Source: Bradyrhizobium sp. C9 (lineage in GTDB: Bacteria; Pseudomonadota; Alphaproteobacteria; Rhizobiales; Xanthobacteraceae). Taken from it: a DNA stretch of 64,000 nucleotides. Of the stretch, positions 48,020 to 56,994 are shown piece by piece. Positions within the stretch are counted from its first letter, which is position 1; every line of letters begins with the position of its first letter. The stretch spans positions 186,001 through 250,000 of the forward strand of contig NZ_NWTG01000004.1 of assembly GCF_002532045.1 (NCBI RefSeq). Direction: 5' to 3'. Below the pieces are notes generated by a model. The model was not told where the DNA came from and ran no database searches. It worked only from the letters and a program-made list of their open reading frames with translations. The translations under genes and the position numbers were made by a program.

Positions 48020-48859
48020 TTGTGTGCCCTCCCTCTCTCAACGCCTTGCGGTTTTCTTCGGCTTCCTTCTCCCGATCGGCCATGCGCTGAACGTGCTCGA
48101 GATATTCCTCATCCATGGCGCTCACGAACGCCAGGAAGGTCTCGAACTCGACGCCCCGAATGTCGTAGCGTCGCGCGTAGGTATCGATGGAAAGGAAGCT
48201 GATGGGCGACTGGCCACCCATGGCGCCGTATTGCCGATCGAACCGAAGGGCATGCCATGCACGCCAATAGGTTTCTGCCCAGAACGGCACTACGGTATCG
48301 TTGGGCCGCTCCGCCTCCGCCGCAAGCGCTACGGCGTCAGGATCTTCTTCGGCTAATTCGAGAAGCCAGTCGTCAATGCCCTTCTGCTCGAACTCGTAGC
48401 GAAGGGCCGCCCTCAGTTTTTTACTTTGGCCGCAACGAACTCCGCCTCTTCGCGGCCAACTCGCATCGCCGCACCGTAGATCGAGCCGCGGACATAGCGA
48501 TACTCGGGATCGGTCAGGATCTCGGTCGCCTTCGCCGGTGAGAACGGAATGTCCTGCTCATCGTCGTCGACCAGGCCCTCCCAGCCGAGCAGAAGATGCT
48601 CGACAGCGAGGCTGCCGTGAGCTTCGGCGAGAACATCGTCGGGGACGTTATCGCCGTGCTTCCGGGCAAGCTTGGCGCTGATCGCGTCCCTGGCGATCTT
48701 AAAAGGGGCGTAGTTCGTCGATCGAACGAACCAACGGATGGCGCCGGATGGGTCGATATCGATCGCCGGTATCCAGTCGCCTTCGCGCTCCTTCTGGCTA
48801 TCTGCCCTCATTGAGGACAACTTCAACTTACGCACGGTCTTTTCGGGGGATTCAGTCAT
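47979..48859 (-). CDS. Tail assembly chaperone G-T fusion made by -1 frameshifting
   Basis: The upstream frame (48859-48413) ends GTA AAA AAC TGA. The heptamer A AAA AAC (48422-48416) is a canonical slippery sequence. After a -1 shift the reading continues KKLRAALRYEFEQKGIDDWL and on into the frame that stops at 47979 (FETFLAFVSAMDEEYLEHVQ). The second frame has no good start of its own. This mirrors the G/G-T chaperones encoded just before the tape measure in most long-tailed phages, where the ratio of both products matters for tail assembly. Confidence 0.85.
48413..48859 (-). CDS. Tail assembly chaperone G
   Basis: 148 residues from ATG 48859. An acidic helical protein (GDWIPAIDIDPSGAIRWFVR, GSLAVEHLLLGWEGLVDDDE). 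It ends with AAKVKN at the slippery site. Position between tail tube and tape measure identifies it. Its product would be the major, unshifted chaperone. Confidence 0.82.
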   Translation of the reverse strand: MTESPEKTVRKLKLSSMRADSQKEREGDWIPAIDIDPSGAIRWFVRSTNYAPFKIARDAISAKLARKHGDNVPDDVLAEAHGSLAVEHLLLGWEGLVDDDEQDIPFSPAKATEILTDPEYRYVRGSIYGAAMRVGREEAEFVAAKVKN

Positions 48860-49033
48860 GGCTTGGTGTCACCTTGGTGAGCAAGGGAAGCCTGGCGGGA
48901 GCCAGGGGGTGACCATCGATCCTGAGGACACCAATCCTCTACCGGCACCAACCGGTCCGGATCGCTGGGATTGCGCAGTGCCGCACGTGATGCGCGGCCC
49001 TTAGATGAATTCGGCCGGCCCGACCGCCGGCGC

Positions 49034-50515
49034 CTATTCGACGTACTCGAAGCGATCGAGCAGGATGTGCGCGTTGGTCGCGACGTCCTGCGAGGCTTGG
49101 TAGTCGAAGTCGGCCATGACCTGCGTATTCTTGGCCGTAGCCTGCGGATTGCCACCGCCGCGATAAACCGCCCGCGGGACCTGCCAGATCAGCGCCTGGC
49201 CGTTCTTCTGAACCCGCGAGTTGATGTTGCGGGGGGTGCCGTTCCGGAACGCCAACACCTCGGTCAGGCTGCCAAAATAGGTGGTGAGCTTGCCAGTGAC
49301 AGTGCATTCACCATCATCGAGCGCAACCGGCGCGGCGGAATCGACGGCGTCCAGCGCCTGCAGATTGTTGTTGATCTGGACCGAAAAGCCCTTGGCCCAG
49401 TTCGGCGAGCCGAGTTGCGCCTGGTTGACGCCGAGGCGGCCGACGTTCGCATTGGCTGCCATGACGACACCGGTCGTTACCGGGTCCGGTACCGCGTCGA
49501 GCGTCACGGTCGTCTCGTCACCGCCGAGACCCAGGAAAACCGCCTGCCACTTCAGCTTATCGCCGCTCTGCATATCGACGTTGAAGGTGTTCACCCGCAT
49601 GCCGAGATACGTGATGAAGGCCGGCGTCTGCATACCGAGAAAGCCCTTCTCGATCGTCATCGTGTTGGGCGTGACGCCGTTCTTGATCTGGTCGCTGACG
49701 AAGACCGAGATCGTCTTGCCTGTGCCTGGATCGGCCGCCCAGCCCGACGGCAGATTGTCCAACGTCAGCTTGTTGGCTGCGATCGCGGCGATGCGCGCGT
49801 AAGCCGCGTTCCGGGCCTTGGCGCCGGCCGTGACCAGGAACGCGAACGTCGAAGCATCCGCGGTACCACCGACCTTCACCCACTGCCCTACGGCGAGGCC
49901 GAGCGTGGTGAAATCGAGCGTCGTGGATCCGAGACCGTCAACCAGCGCGGTGATGTCGCCGGCGACGCCGGCGAAACCGACCACCTTGAGCCGAGCGGTG
50001 CCGGGAGGAGCGGCCTCCGCAACCAAGGCGGAGCCACCGACGATTGTCGTGCCCGTGGATGCCGTGGCTCGGAAAATCTGGTTGTTCGCCGCCTGGCCGA
50101 AGCCGCTCGCGCGCACCAGCATGCCGACCTTCACCGCGGCCCCGCCCGACACCACTGCATAGGTGCTTGCCGTCGTGCCCGCATCGGTGACGACACTATC
50201 GGGGGTGCCATCGTTGAAGAACGCCGGGGTGTTCACCCAGGCATTTTCGAACGCCGACATGAGGAGCTCCGAGAGCGGCGAGCCATCATCCGGGAAAGAA
50301 ATCTCACCGTTGATGCCGCCGTTGGTCGTCTCGTTCGTCTTGATCGGGTCGCCGAGCATGCGGTCGTCTCGGATCTCTTCCGAGTCCACATAGGTCGGCG
50401 CCAGGGAGAGCGACTCGCCGGTCATCCTGACCTTGCGCATGCGCGGCGTCGTCGGGGTGACGCCGGGCGTGGTCTCCCGAACGAGAGCGAGTTGCGTACG
50501 GTTGGATGAGGTCAC
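49034..50515 (-). CDS. Major tail tube protein
   Basis: 493 residues from the GTG at 50515, with GGGAG upstream. N-terminal LALVRETTPGVTPTTPRMRK and EEIRDDRMLGDPI fit tail-tube proteins of the TTP type. The core is beta-rich with an inserted Ig-like part around 120-260, making it larger than usual (about 300). A terminator hairpin stands 16 bases before the start codon, and the chaperones follow. Confidence 0.82.
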   Translation of the reverse strand: MTSSNRTQLALVRETTPGVTPTTPRMRKVRMTGESLSLAPTYVDSEEIRDDRMLGDPIKTNETTNGGINGEISFPDDGSPLSELLMSAFENAWVNTPAFFNDGTPDSVVTDAGTTASTYAVVSGGAAVKVGMLVRASGFGQAANNQIFRATASTGTTIVGGSALVAEAAPPGTARLKVVGFAGVAGDITALVDGLGSTTLDFTTLGLAVGQWVKVGGTADASTFAFLVTAGAKARNAAYARIAAIAANKLTLDNLPSGWAADPGTGKTISVFVSDQIKNGVTPNTMTIEKGFLGMQTPAFITYLGMRVNTFNVDMQSGDKLKWQAVFLGLGGDETTVTLDAVPDPVTTGVVMAANANVGRLGVNQAQLGSPNWAKGFSVQINNNLQALDAVDSAAPVALDDGECTVTGKLTTYFGSLTEVLAFRNGTPRNINSRVQKNGQALIWQVPRAVYRGGGNPQATAKNTQVMADFDYQASQDVATNAHILLDRFEYVE

Positions 50516-50530
50516 GGCGTTCTCCCAATG

Positions 50531-50554
50531 AAAAAGGCGCCCGATGGGGCGCCT
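50531..50554 (-). terminator. Rho-independent terminator upstream of the tail tube gene
   Basis: Minus strand AGGCGCCC CATC GGGCGCCT followed by TTTT. It separates the head genes from the tail genes. Confidence 0.82.
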
Positions 50555-50584
50555 TGCGTGAGGTCAGCGATGTGGGGTTGAGGA

Positions 50585-50824
50585 CTACTTCTCGGAGGTC
50601 GGCGGCGGTGCCGGCGGGCTCGGCTCGAGCTTGTTCAGCGGAAGGGATACCGGCGGTGGCAACGCAACCGCCTCGCTGCGTTTCTTGATGAAGCCGCGGG
50701 CCTTCAGCGTCTCGATGGAGTGCGGCTCCAGATGGTCGCCGTCGCTGACGACATTGCTGCGCTCATCATCCGGCTTGAAGCGGCGGTTGATGGTGCTGAA
50801 CGGCTTCTCGACATCGTAATCCAT
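50585..50824 (-). CDS. Small proline-tailed structural-region protein
   Basis: 79 residues. Segment RRFKPDDERSNVVSDGDHLE then IETLKARGFI resembles short proteins that follow tail terminators in related phages. The C-terminus is Pro-rich (PPPVSLPLNKLEPSPPAPPP). Function unknown. Confidence 0.62.
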   Translation of the reverse strand: MDYDVEKPFSTINRRFKPDDERSNVVSDGDHLEPHSIETLKARGFIKKRSEAVALPPPVSLPLNKLEPSPPAPPPTSEK

Positions 50825-50836
50825 TGCGGGAGTCTC

Positions 50837-51310
50837 CTATTCGGCCTCGGTCAGGCCCCAGACGATGCTGACGGACATGAGGTAGTAGTTCGCGTTCTCG
50901 GCCCCCGGATCGCCGGCGCCCATGTCCGCGTCCTTGAACTCGAGCCGATCGTTCAGCATCGTCATGCCGCGGAACATATTGGCGAGACCCTTGGCGATCC
51001 GCCGCGCCTCGCGCGATCCTGTGCCCCGCGGTGTGAAGACGTGGAACCAGAGCGTGCCGTCTTCGTCCCAGCGATTGCCGCCTTGATCTACGCCACCACC
51101 GATCGACTGTTGCCCGTACAGTTGGCTGTTCAGAACGACCAGGACCCAGGGATTGATCTCGCCGCTCGGCGAGCTATCCCCTTCATTCTCGTAGACCAGC
51201 GGCGCGACAGTGAAATCCCAGTTGCCGGCGACCAACTGATTGGTGGTGAGGTCGACATATCCGAGATACTGCCGGATCGCGTCGAACACCGGATCGTACG
51301 GTAGATCCAT
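50837..51310 (-). CDS. Probable tail terminator / completion protein
   Basis: 157 residues from ATG 51310 (the frame above is a shadow). PWVLVVLNSQLYGQQSIGGG and TLWFHVFTPRGTGSREARRI fit the minor-tail-protein U/DUF4128 type that caps the tail tube. Position between the neck proteins and the tail tube agrees. Start overlaps the upstream stop by one base. Confidence 0.65.
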   Translation of the reverse strand: MDLPYDPVFDAIRQYLGYVDLTTNQLVAGNWDFTVAPLVYENEGDSSPSGEINPWVLVVLNSQLYGQQSIGGGVDQGGNRWDEDGTLWFHVFTPRGTGSREARRIAKGLANMFRGMTMLNDRLEFKDADMGAGDPGAENANYYLMSVSIVWGLTEAE

Positions 51311-51963
51311 CACTCGACCTTCATCGTCATCACCAGCGCCGGATACGTCATCTGCGCTCCCGCAGCGGTGTCGCTGCGCAGCTTCGTCCTGGCGAATGGA
51401 CGGTAGCCGCGCCGGAAACGGCCCTTGAGGATGTAGCCACCCGGCAGCGTGATCATTGTCCGCTTCGCCGTGACGAAGTTGCCGAACCTCGACATGACCA
51501 TCTTCCGGACGTCTTCGATGATGCCTGGTGGCACTGACATCCGCATGTGGCCGACATCGATCTTGCGGCTGTATGCACGGTTGTTCGTCAAGATGACGGT
51601 CGAGTTGATCGAGATGCTGTCGAAGTTGGCGACGATCCCGCCGGGCGTCATGATGAACCACGACTTCTTGTAGTCGCCGGACTTCTCGGGCGATCGATCG
51701 ACTGCGGCCTGCAGCGCTAGCTCAATGATCTCCTGCCACCATCTGAAGACGTACAGGATCGGTCCCGGAGGAACGACGGTCTCTTCCTCGGCGTCGAGCC
51801 GGCCGTTGACGTACTTGTCGTACCGCTCCGAGCCGGTACCTTCCTGGATCGCCTTCGACAACTCGGAGCGCGCGAAGGCGGCCATTTCCTTCGCGATGTT
51901 CTCCGGTGCGATCCCCGCAGTTGCGAACTTGAGATCCCGCTCAAATGTCGAGATGCGAGGCAT
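51310..51963 (-). CDS. Neck / tail component protein
   Basis: 217 residues. An N-terminal helix (DLKFATAGIAPENIAKEMAA) and central SWFIMTPGGIVANFDSISIN look like HK97 gp10-type minor proteins, although longer. Tightly packed between head-closure and tail-terminator candidates. Confidence 0.6.
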   Translation of the reverse strand: MPRISTFERDLKFATAGIAPENIAKEMAAFARSELSKAIQEGTGSERYDKYVNGRLDAEEETVVPPGPILYVFRWWQEIIELALQAAVDRSPEKSGDYKKSWFIMTPGGIVANFDSISINSTVILTNNRAYSRKIDVGHMRMSVPPGIIEDVRKMVMSRFGNFVTAKRTMITLPGGYILKGRFRRGYRPFARTKLRSDTAAGAQMTYPALVMTMKVE

Positions 51964-51965
51964 TT

Positions 51966-52346
51966 CTAGCCGTCGACGATCATCTTGACGCGAACGATTT
52001 CGCCGTCGACCGCGATCGCGTCGGCCGATTTCACCGTCTTGGGGCCACCTTTGATTATGGCGACGTCGCCGATAATCGGAATCGCGGGATCAACGTCAAA
52101 GGGGGGCGCGGCTGGAGCCGGAGCATTTTGCGGCCAACCCTCCGCCCTGATCTGCGTCATGGAGATGATCACGACGAAAGGCTGCTTGTAGATTCCGGCC
52201 GCAATCGCCTCGGCGTTCAGGCGATAGCTCCGGACATGCGCCCGTACCGTGACCTCGTCCTTGTGGGCGCCAATGACGCGGCGAAGGACGATGTCCTCAC
52301 CTTCCCTCTCGAGCGAGTCGTCCAGGTCGTCGATGTGGTCGCTCAC
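51966..52346 (-). CDS. Head closure-like small protein
   Basis: 126 residues. Beta-rich (DEVTVRAHVRSYRLNAEAIA, FVVIISMTQIRAEGWP, GEIVRVKMIV) with a Pro/Ala linker in the middle. Place and size fit a head-closure (stopper) protein; no motif proves it. Confidence 0.58.
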   Translation of the reverse strand: MSDHIDDLDDSLEREGEDIVLRRVIGAHKDEVTVRAHVRSYRLNAEAIAAGIYKQPFVVIISMTQIRAEGWPQNAPAPAAPPFDVDPAIPIIGDVAIIKGGPKTVKSADAIAVDGEIVRVKMIVDG

Positions 52347-52350
52347 GTGA

Positions 52351-53025
52351 CTACACCGATCGGTAGCGATATGGCGCGAGCTTGGCCTGGATATCCGGTG
52401 GCAAGCCGCCGCCCTGCGCGAGCCCTCCTACCCAGTATTCGCGGGCATCGATGTCCTGGACGTCCAGGGACTTCAGCAACGGATCCCGGGTCCGAGCCGC
52501 CCGCATCCCCTTGACCATGTCGACGACCGCGGACTCGATGTCATATGGCAGCGTCCGGGCGGCTCCGCCCTGGTCCGGCAGCAGCCACCCTGCAGTAAAC
52601 CTGACCTCGATCTTGACGCGGCAACGCCAGAAGCATTCCTGATAGAAGCCGAGACCGCGCAGCCGGGTAAGGACGCCGCTGCGGCCCTCGAGCTCGTACT
52701 GCTCGGCGGTGAGATCTACGTCGTTCTCCTTGATATAGGCGATCGCCGTCACAGGCCGGCGAGCCAATACCAGCTTCGTCAGATGACGGTGATGCTCACG
52801 CAGCAAGAACGTCTGGATCAACTCCTCGGACGCCAAGGTGCGCGTGCCGTCATCGGCCATCGTCACCCTGAGGTAGGAGCACACCATCGCGCTGGCGCGC
52901 GCGATGGCTTCGTCGATGTAGGCATCCTCGGCCGAACCGCTGATCTTCAGATCTGACTTGATCGTGTCCCGAAGCGTCAAGGCCGTCAGCGTTGCCGGAA
53001 CGGCTCGAACGATGGTGTTCAGCAT
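52351..53025 (-). CDS. Head-tail connector protein (gp6-like)
   Basis: 224 residues. N-terminal helices (TLRDTIKSDLKISGSAEDAY, DEAIARASAMVCSYLRV), then REHHRHLTKLVLARRPVTAI and beta segments, the usual layout of gp6-like connector proteins that bind the portal. Next to capsid genes as expected. Confidence 0.75.
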   Translation of the reverse strand: MLNTIVRAVPATLTALTLRDTIKSDLKISGSAEDAYIDEAIARASAMVCSYLRVTMADDGTRTLASEELIQTFLLREHHRHLTKLVLARRPVTAIAYIKENDVDLTAEQYELEGRSGVLTRLRGLGFYQECFWRCRVKIEVRFTAGWLLPDQGGAARTLPYDIESAVVDMVKGMRAARTRDPLLKSLDVQDIDAREYWVGGLAQGGGLPPDIQAKLAPYRYRSV

Positions 53026-53056
53026 CTATGCCTCTCCGGCACAGCCGATCCAGATG

Positions 53057-53563
53057 TCAGCCGGCCGCGGAAGTGCCGGCCGCAGCATCGGTGCCGGCAG
53101 TCTTGCCGCCGGCATCGGCCTGCGCGCCGCCGGCGCTCGCCTGGCCCTCGGCTGCCTCCTTCTGACTACCGGTCGAGCCTTCGGAGGCGTTGCCGACTTC
53201 GCCGGTTGCCGAAGTTTGGGGATTGGCTCGCCGATCGAGTTCCGCCTGGACGATGGTCCGGGCCTCGTCGGTGCCGGCGACAGGCTTGCCGAAGATCTTC
53301 TCCGCCAGCGCCTTCAATGCGAACCACTTCAGCTTGGCCCAGTTCTCCGGGATCTCGACCTCGCCGTCGATTACGGTCACGTCTCCGCCGCCATCACCGG
53401 CCCCGGCGGTGTCAGCCCCTTCGCTACCCTCCAGGACTGCCAGCCCGTACTTCAAAGCGGTGTCGGCGAGATCACCATCGATCACGTCTCCCGCGGCGAA
53501 ATTGGTTGGATTGGTCTCACCATCCCTGACTCCCGGAAACGGCGTAACAACCACTGCACTCAT
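53057..53563 (-). CDS. Structural-region protein with low-complexity tail
   Basis: 168 residues. Residues 1-120 are acidic and folded-looking (FAAGDVIDGDLADTALKYGL, WAKLKWFALKALAEKIFGKP). The last 45 are Ala/Gly/Gln-rich. Similar acidic proteins follow capsid genes in related phages, perhaps as head accessory. Unknown role. Confidence 0.6.
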   Translation of the reverse strand: MSAVVVTPFPGVRDGETNPTNFAAGDVIDGDLADTALKYGLAVLEGSEGADTAGAGDGGGDVTVIDGEVEIPENWAKLKWFALKALAEKIFGKPVAGTDEARTIVQAELDRRANPQTSATGEVGNASEGSTGSQKEAAEGQASAGGAQADAGGKTAGTDAAAGTSAAG

Positions 53564-53652
53564 GGCAAATCTCCCATAGTTTTGCCCGGTCTCAGGTAGC
53601 GGCGCCGTTTGGACAACGGCGCCGCATCGAGCCCGATCGCTACGGTTTCAGG

Positions 53653-54048
53653 TTACGGAAGCGGAGACACACGGGCCCGCGAGCGGATGACAGCCATCGA
53701 CTGCAGCATGCCGGTGGTCGCGCCGGCCGTGACGATCGATCCGCGGACGTAACGCTTGCTGCCGACGTAGCCGACGCGCTGAACAGCGTTCTGGCCCGCG
53801 GCGCTCGTCACCGGAGCGAATGCTCCCTGGATGTCCGGGGCAGCAGCGGCGACATAGGTGGCGCCATCGTCGCTGTGCTGGATCGACGGGGTATGCGAGC
53901 CGTCGGTCCAGGCGCCCGCCTCGAACGCAAACATCACGCTCTCGTAGCCCTGGAGGTCGACAGTCGCGCCATTGGCGGTGCCGTTCACGCGGGCCGCCGG
54001 CGCAAGGGTCTGAGCAACGTCAACGTTGCTCCGGAGATCACGCTTCAT
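53653..54048 (-). CDS. Possible head decoration protein
   Basis: 131 residues, beta-rich (GTANGATVDLQGYESVMFAF, GYVGSKRYVRGSIVTAGATT). It lies directly downstream of the major capsid gene, where decoration or head-fibre proteins are found. No family recognised with certainty. Confidence 0.62.
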   Translation of the reverse strand: MKRDLRSNVDVAQTLAPAARVNGTANGATVDLQGYESVMFAFEAGAWTDGSHTPSIQHSDDGATYVAAAAPDIQGAFAPVTSAAGQNAVQRVGYVGSKRYVRGSIVTAGATTGMLQSMAVIRSRARVSPLP

Positions 54049-54145
54049 AGCGTTAGTCCCTTCTGAAGTTGGAGGAAATGGTGGAGGAGTGCTGCGGCCC
54101 GGCCCGCTGGGCCGAGCCGCGGTCTCGATCTTGCTCGAAGGGCGC

Positions 54146-55564
54146 TTACGCGAACTTCAGGAGCTTGATCGCTTCGAAGTTCTGGATGCCACCGCCGACG
54201 CGCTTGGTCGTGTAGAACAGCACGTACGGCTTCGCGGTGTACGGGTCGCGCAGGACGCGGATACCGATCCGATCGATGATCAGATAGGCACGCTTGAAGT
54301 CGCCGTATGCCACCGAGAGAGAGTTGGCGCCCATGTCCGGCATGTCGGGCATCTCGACCGACGGCCGGCCGAGGATTTCCTCGATGAAGCCTTCCTGACG
54401 GAGGACCATGTTGAGGAGATAGTTGCCCTGGCCGTCCTTGAGCTTCCGGATCGCGCCGAGCGTGCCGCGGTTCGCCACGAAGGTCGAATTGATGCGGTAC
54501 GGGCTCTTCACCGAATGCAGAAGGTCCACCAGACAGTCGGCCGGGTTGGTGGCTGCGAACGCGCCGGCGGCGCCGGTGGTTATGAAGCCGATCTTGCCCC
54601 ACGCATAGGCGGCGTTCGCGACAGTCTGGTAACCACCGACAATGCCGTTCGGCTTGTTCTGGCCGTCTCCGACCACGAAGGCGTTGCCCTCCTGGCGGGC
54701 GAACTCCAACTGCACCTCGCCCGCGATCCATGCGCCGATATCGACAAACGCGTCGTCGAGCAGGCTCTGGGAAGCCGCCGGCATGGCGTACATTTCCATG
54801 ACCGGGAACTTCAGCTCGCTGAGGTTCGAGCCGGCGGTCTGCGGACGGGAGTCCACTTCGCCGACCCAGCCGGAAGCGGTACCGTGCTGGTTGACCAGCT
54901 TGCGGTATTCCGAGGTTCCGATCGTGCGGACGGTGGCGAGATCGCGCATCGGCGAGATCTGCTGCACGACTTCATCGATCATCGTCTCGATCTCGGGCAG
55001 CACGGTATAGCCGCCGTCCGGATCCGAGCCGATGCTCATGGCGGCCTTCACCTCGAGCTCGCGCAGCGCCGACGCACCACCCTGGAGGGCGTTCTCGCCG
55101 CGGCGGAAGTACGTATTGAAGGCCTTCGCGTACTCCGGCAGGTTCGGGTTGGAGACTCGCGGATCCTTGCTGGCCTTGGCACCGCCGGTGCCGAGTGCAG
55201 TCAGCGACGCCTGCTTCTCGCTGAGCTTCTCGATGTCGGCGAGGACCTTCTTGATGAGCGCGTCGACTTCCTTGTTCGCCTTGACGAGATCGTCGACGGC
55301 CGCATTGACGCGATCGACCTTCTCGGAAGTGACGACATCCGCCTTGGCCTTCAGCGCGGTGTCATTCTCCGCCTTGAAGTCGGTGAACGTCTTCTGGAGC
55401 TTGTCATAGGTCTCCTTCTGGGAGGCCTTGAACTGGTCCAGATTCGTGGTGAGCTGCTGGACGAGCTCGGCAACATTCGCACCGTCGGCGCGAATACCAC
55501 CAAGCATCAGGGCGCGTGGCGCAGCAGTGCGCAGCGCGCGCGGGTCAACGTGGCGCATAGCCAA
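54146..55564 (-). CDS. HK97-family major capsid protein
   Basis: 472 residues. The first 120 residues form a coiled-coil scaffold (delta) domain (LVQQLTTNLDQFKASQKETY, VDALIKKVLADIEKLSEKQA). The capsid fold follows: GGYTVLPEIETMIDEVVQQI, AMPAASQSLLDDAF, QLEFARQEGNAFVVGDG and PNGIVGG, as in phage HK97 gp5. The protease encoded upstream should remove the delta domain near residue 130-150. Confidence 0.93.
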   Translation of the reverse strand: MAMRHVDPRALRTAAPRALMLGGIRADGANVAELVQQLTTNLDQFKASQKETYDKLQKTFTDFKAENDTALKAKADVVTSEKVDRVNAAVDDLVKANKEVDALIKKVLADIEKLSEKQASLTALGTGGAKASKDPRVSNPNLPEYAKAFNTYFRRGENALQGGASALRELEVKAAMSIGSDPDGGYTVLPEIETMIDEVVQQISPMRDLATVRTIGTSEYRKLVNQHGTASGWVGEVDSRPQTAGSNLSELKFPVMEMYAMPAASQSLLDDAFVDIGAWIAGEVQLEFARQEGNAFVVGDGQNKPNGIVGGYQTVANAAYAWGKIGFITTGAAGAFAATNPADCLVDLLHSVKSPYRINSTFVANRGTLGAIRKLKDGQGNYLLNMVLRQEGFIEEILGRPSVEMPDMPDMGANSLSVAYGDFKRAYLIIDRIGIRVLRDPYTAKPYVLFYTTKRVGGGIQNFEAIKLLKFA

Positions 55565-55584
55565 TTCCTTCAGATGTGAGGGGT

Positions 55585-56979
55585 TTAGGACTTCAAGGAC
55601 CGGTTCAGCCCTGCGAGGGCTGCGATCAGGTCCGCGTCACCAGCGCCAGGCTTGGTGGTGGTGACGTCAGCGCCAGGCTTGACGTCGGTTTGAGCAGCGG
55701 CCGCCGCCGGCGTACCGCTCTTCAAATCTCGGATGAGCGCACGGAACGTGCCGCGGGACATGCCTTCATGCTCGCCGTCCTTCCGGGTCAAGATCTTCTC
55801 GATCTCGCGCACCGCAGGCGTGCCCTCCTGGGTCGACGCGCTCACGATCATGTTGCGGGCCTGAGCCGCCGGCACATGACCGCGGCGTACGAGGGCCGCC
55901 TCGATATGCAGGGCTGCGATCTTCGACTTCGAGCTCGCCGCGGCGCCCTTGTCTTCCTTGATCTTGTCCTGCGACAGGACGGTATCGGCGAAACCTTCGT
56001 CGATCGCCTGTTTGGCGCCGATAAAGGTCTCGTCGTCCATATAAGTCTCGACGTCGGCGGCCTTCATGCCGGTGCGGGCGACGTAGATGTCCCTCAGCGC
56101 CTGATCGAAAGGCTCGAGATAGTCGGCGACCTCGCGCATGTCGTTGCGGTTGCCGATCGCCATGACCCAGCAATTGTGGATCATGATGAAGGCGCCCTGC
56201 CCGATCTGGATTTCGTCGCCGGCCATGGCGATCACGGACGCGGCGCTCGCCGCCAACGCCATGACCTTCACGGTGACCTTGCCGGGGTATTGGTTGAGCA
56301 GGTTGTAGATCGAGATGCCCTCGAACATATCGCCGCCCGGCGAATTGATCTGCACCTCAACCGGCTGGCCACCGAAGCTCTTCAGTTGATCAGAGATCGA
56401 CTTGTCGGTGATGCCGCCACCGGTCCAAAAGTCGTAGCCGATGACGTCGAAGATCTCGATGACGTTCTTCTCGTCGGCGGCCGCGGCGCGGATGCCGGGG
56501 TTCCAGCGAGAGAAGCAATCCGGGCTCGCCGGCGCCGACGACGCCAGATCCGATCGCGGCTGCACCTCAATCCGCGGCGGGCGGTTAGCGACAGCGATCA
56601 CCGACGCGTTCGGCCCCTTGCCGCCGTCGGCCTGGCTCGAGTCCGTGTCTCCGTCGATTTCGTCGAGCAGCGCGCCGGCGGCGTCATAGACAGCCTTGTC
56701 CTTCTGCGAGCTCGAGCGCTGCCTGATCGCGACCAACGCACTGCGGTAGATCTTGCCATCCTTGGCGAAGGGGTACTTCCAGTGGTCTTTGGTGTCGAAG
56801 TTCTCGGTCGTGTCGATACCGAGATGATGCTTGCCGTAGTTCGCCCAGTCGGTACCGGCATCGCCGAGAAGCGCGTTGCCGTCGTCGGCGGTGAACGACC
56901 ACGCCGAGTCCCGATCGATGTTGTCGCCGGCAATGAGGTCGCGCGCATAGGCGCGGCCGGCGCGATTGAGATCAGCCAT
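55585..56979 (-). CDS. ClpP-like head maturation protease
   Basis: 464 residues. The N-terminal 190 residues are an unusual extension (ADLNRAGRAYARDLIAGDNI). The ClpP fold begins near 195 (IGYDFWTGGG) with INSPGGDMFEGISIYNLL, the serine in ALAASAASVIAMAGDE near 245 and the histidine in FIMIHNCW near 266. A Ser-His-Asp protease of this type cleaves the capsid delta domain. The C-terminal 100 residues are charged and Ala-rich and could act in scaffolding. Confidence 0.88.
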   Translation of the reverse strand: MADLNRAGRAYARDLIAGDNIDRDSAWSFTADDGNALLGDAGTDWANYGKHHLGIDTTENFDTKDHWKYPFAKDGKIYRSALVAIRQRSSSQKDKAVYDAAGALLDEIDGDTDSSQADGGKGPNASVIAVANRPPRIEVQPRSDLASSAPASPDCFSRWNPGIRAAAADEKNVIEIFDVIGYDFWTGGGITDKSISDQLKSFGGQPVEVQINSPGGDMFEGISIYNLLNQYPGKVTVKVMALAASAASVIAMAGDEIQIGQGAFIMIHNCWVMAIGNRNDMREVADYLEPFDQALRDIYVARTGMKAADVETYMDDETFIGAKQAIDEGFADTVLSQDKIKEDKGAAASSKSKIAALHIEAALVRRGHVPAAQARNMIVSASTQEGTPAVREIEKILTRKDGEHEGMSRGTFRALIRDLKSGTPAAAAAQTDVKPGADVTTTKPGAGDADLIAALAGLNRSLKS

Positions 56980-56994
56980 GTGCCCTCTCGTCGA

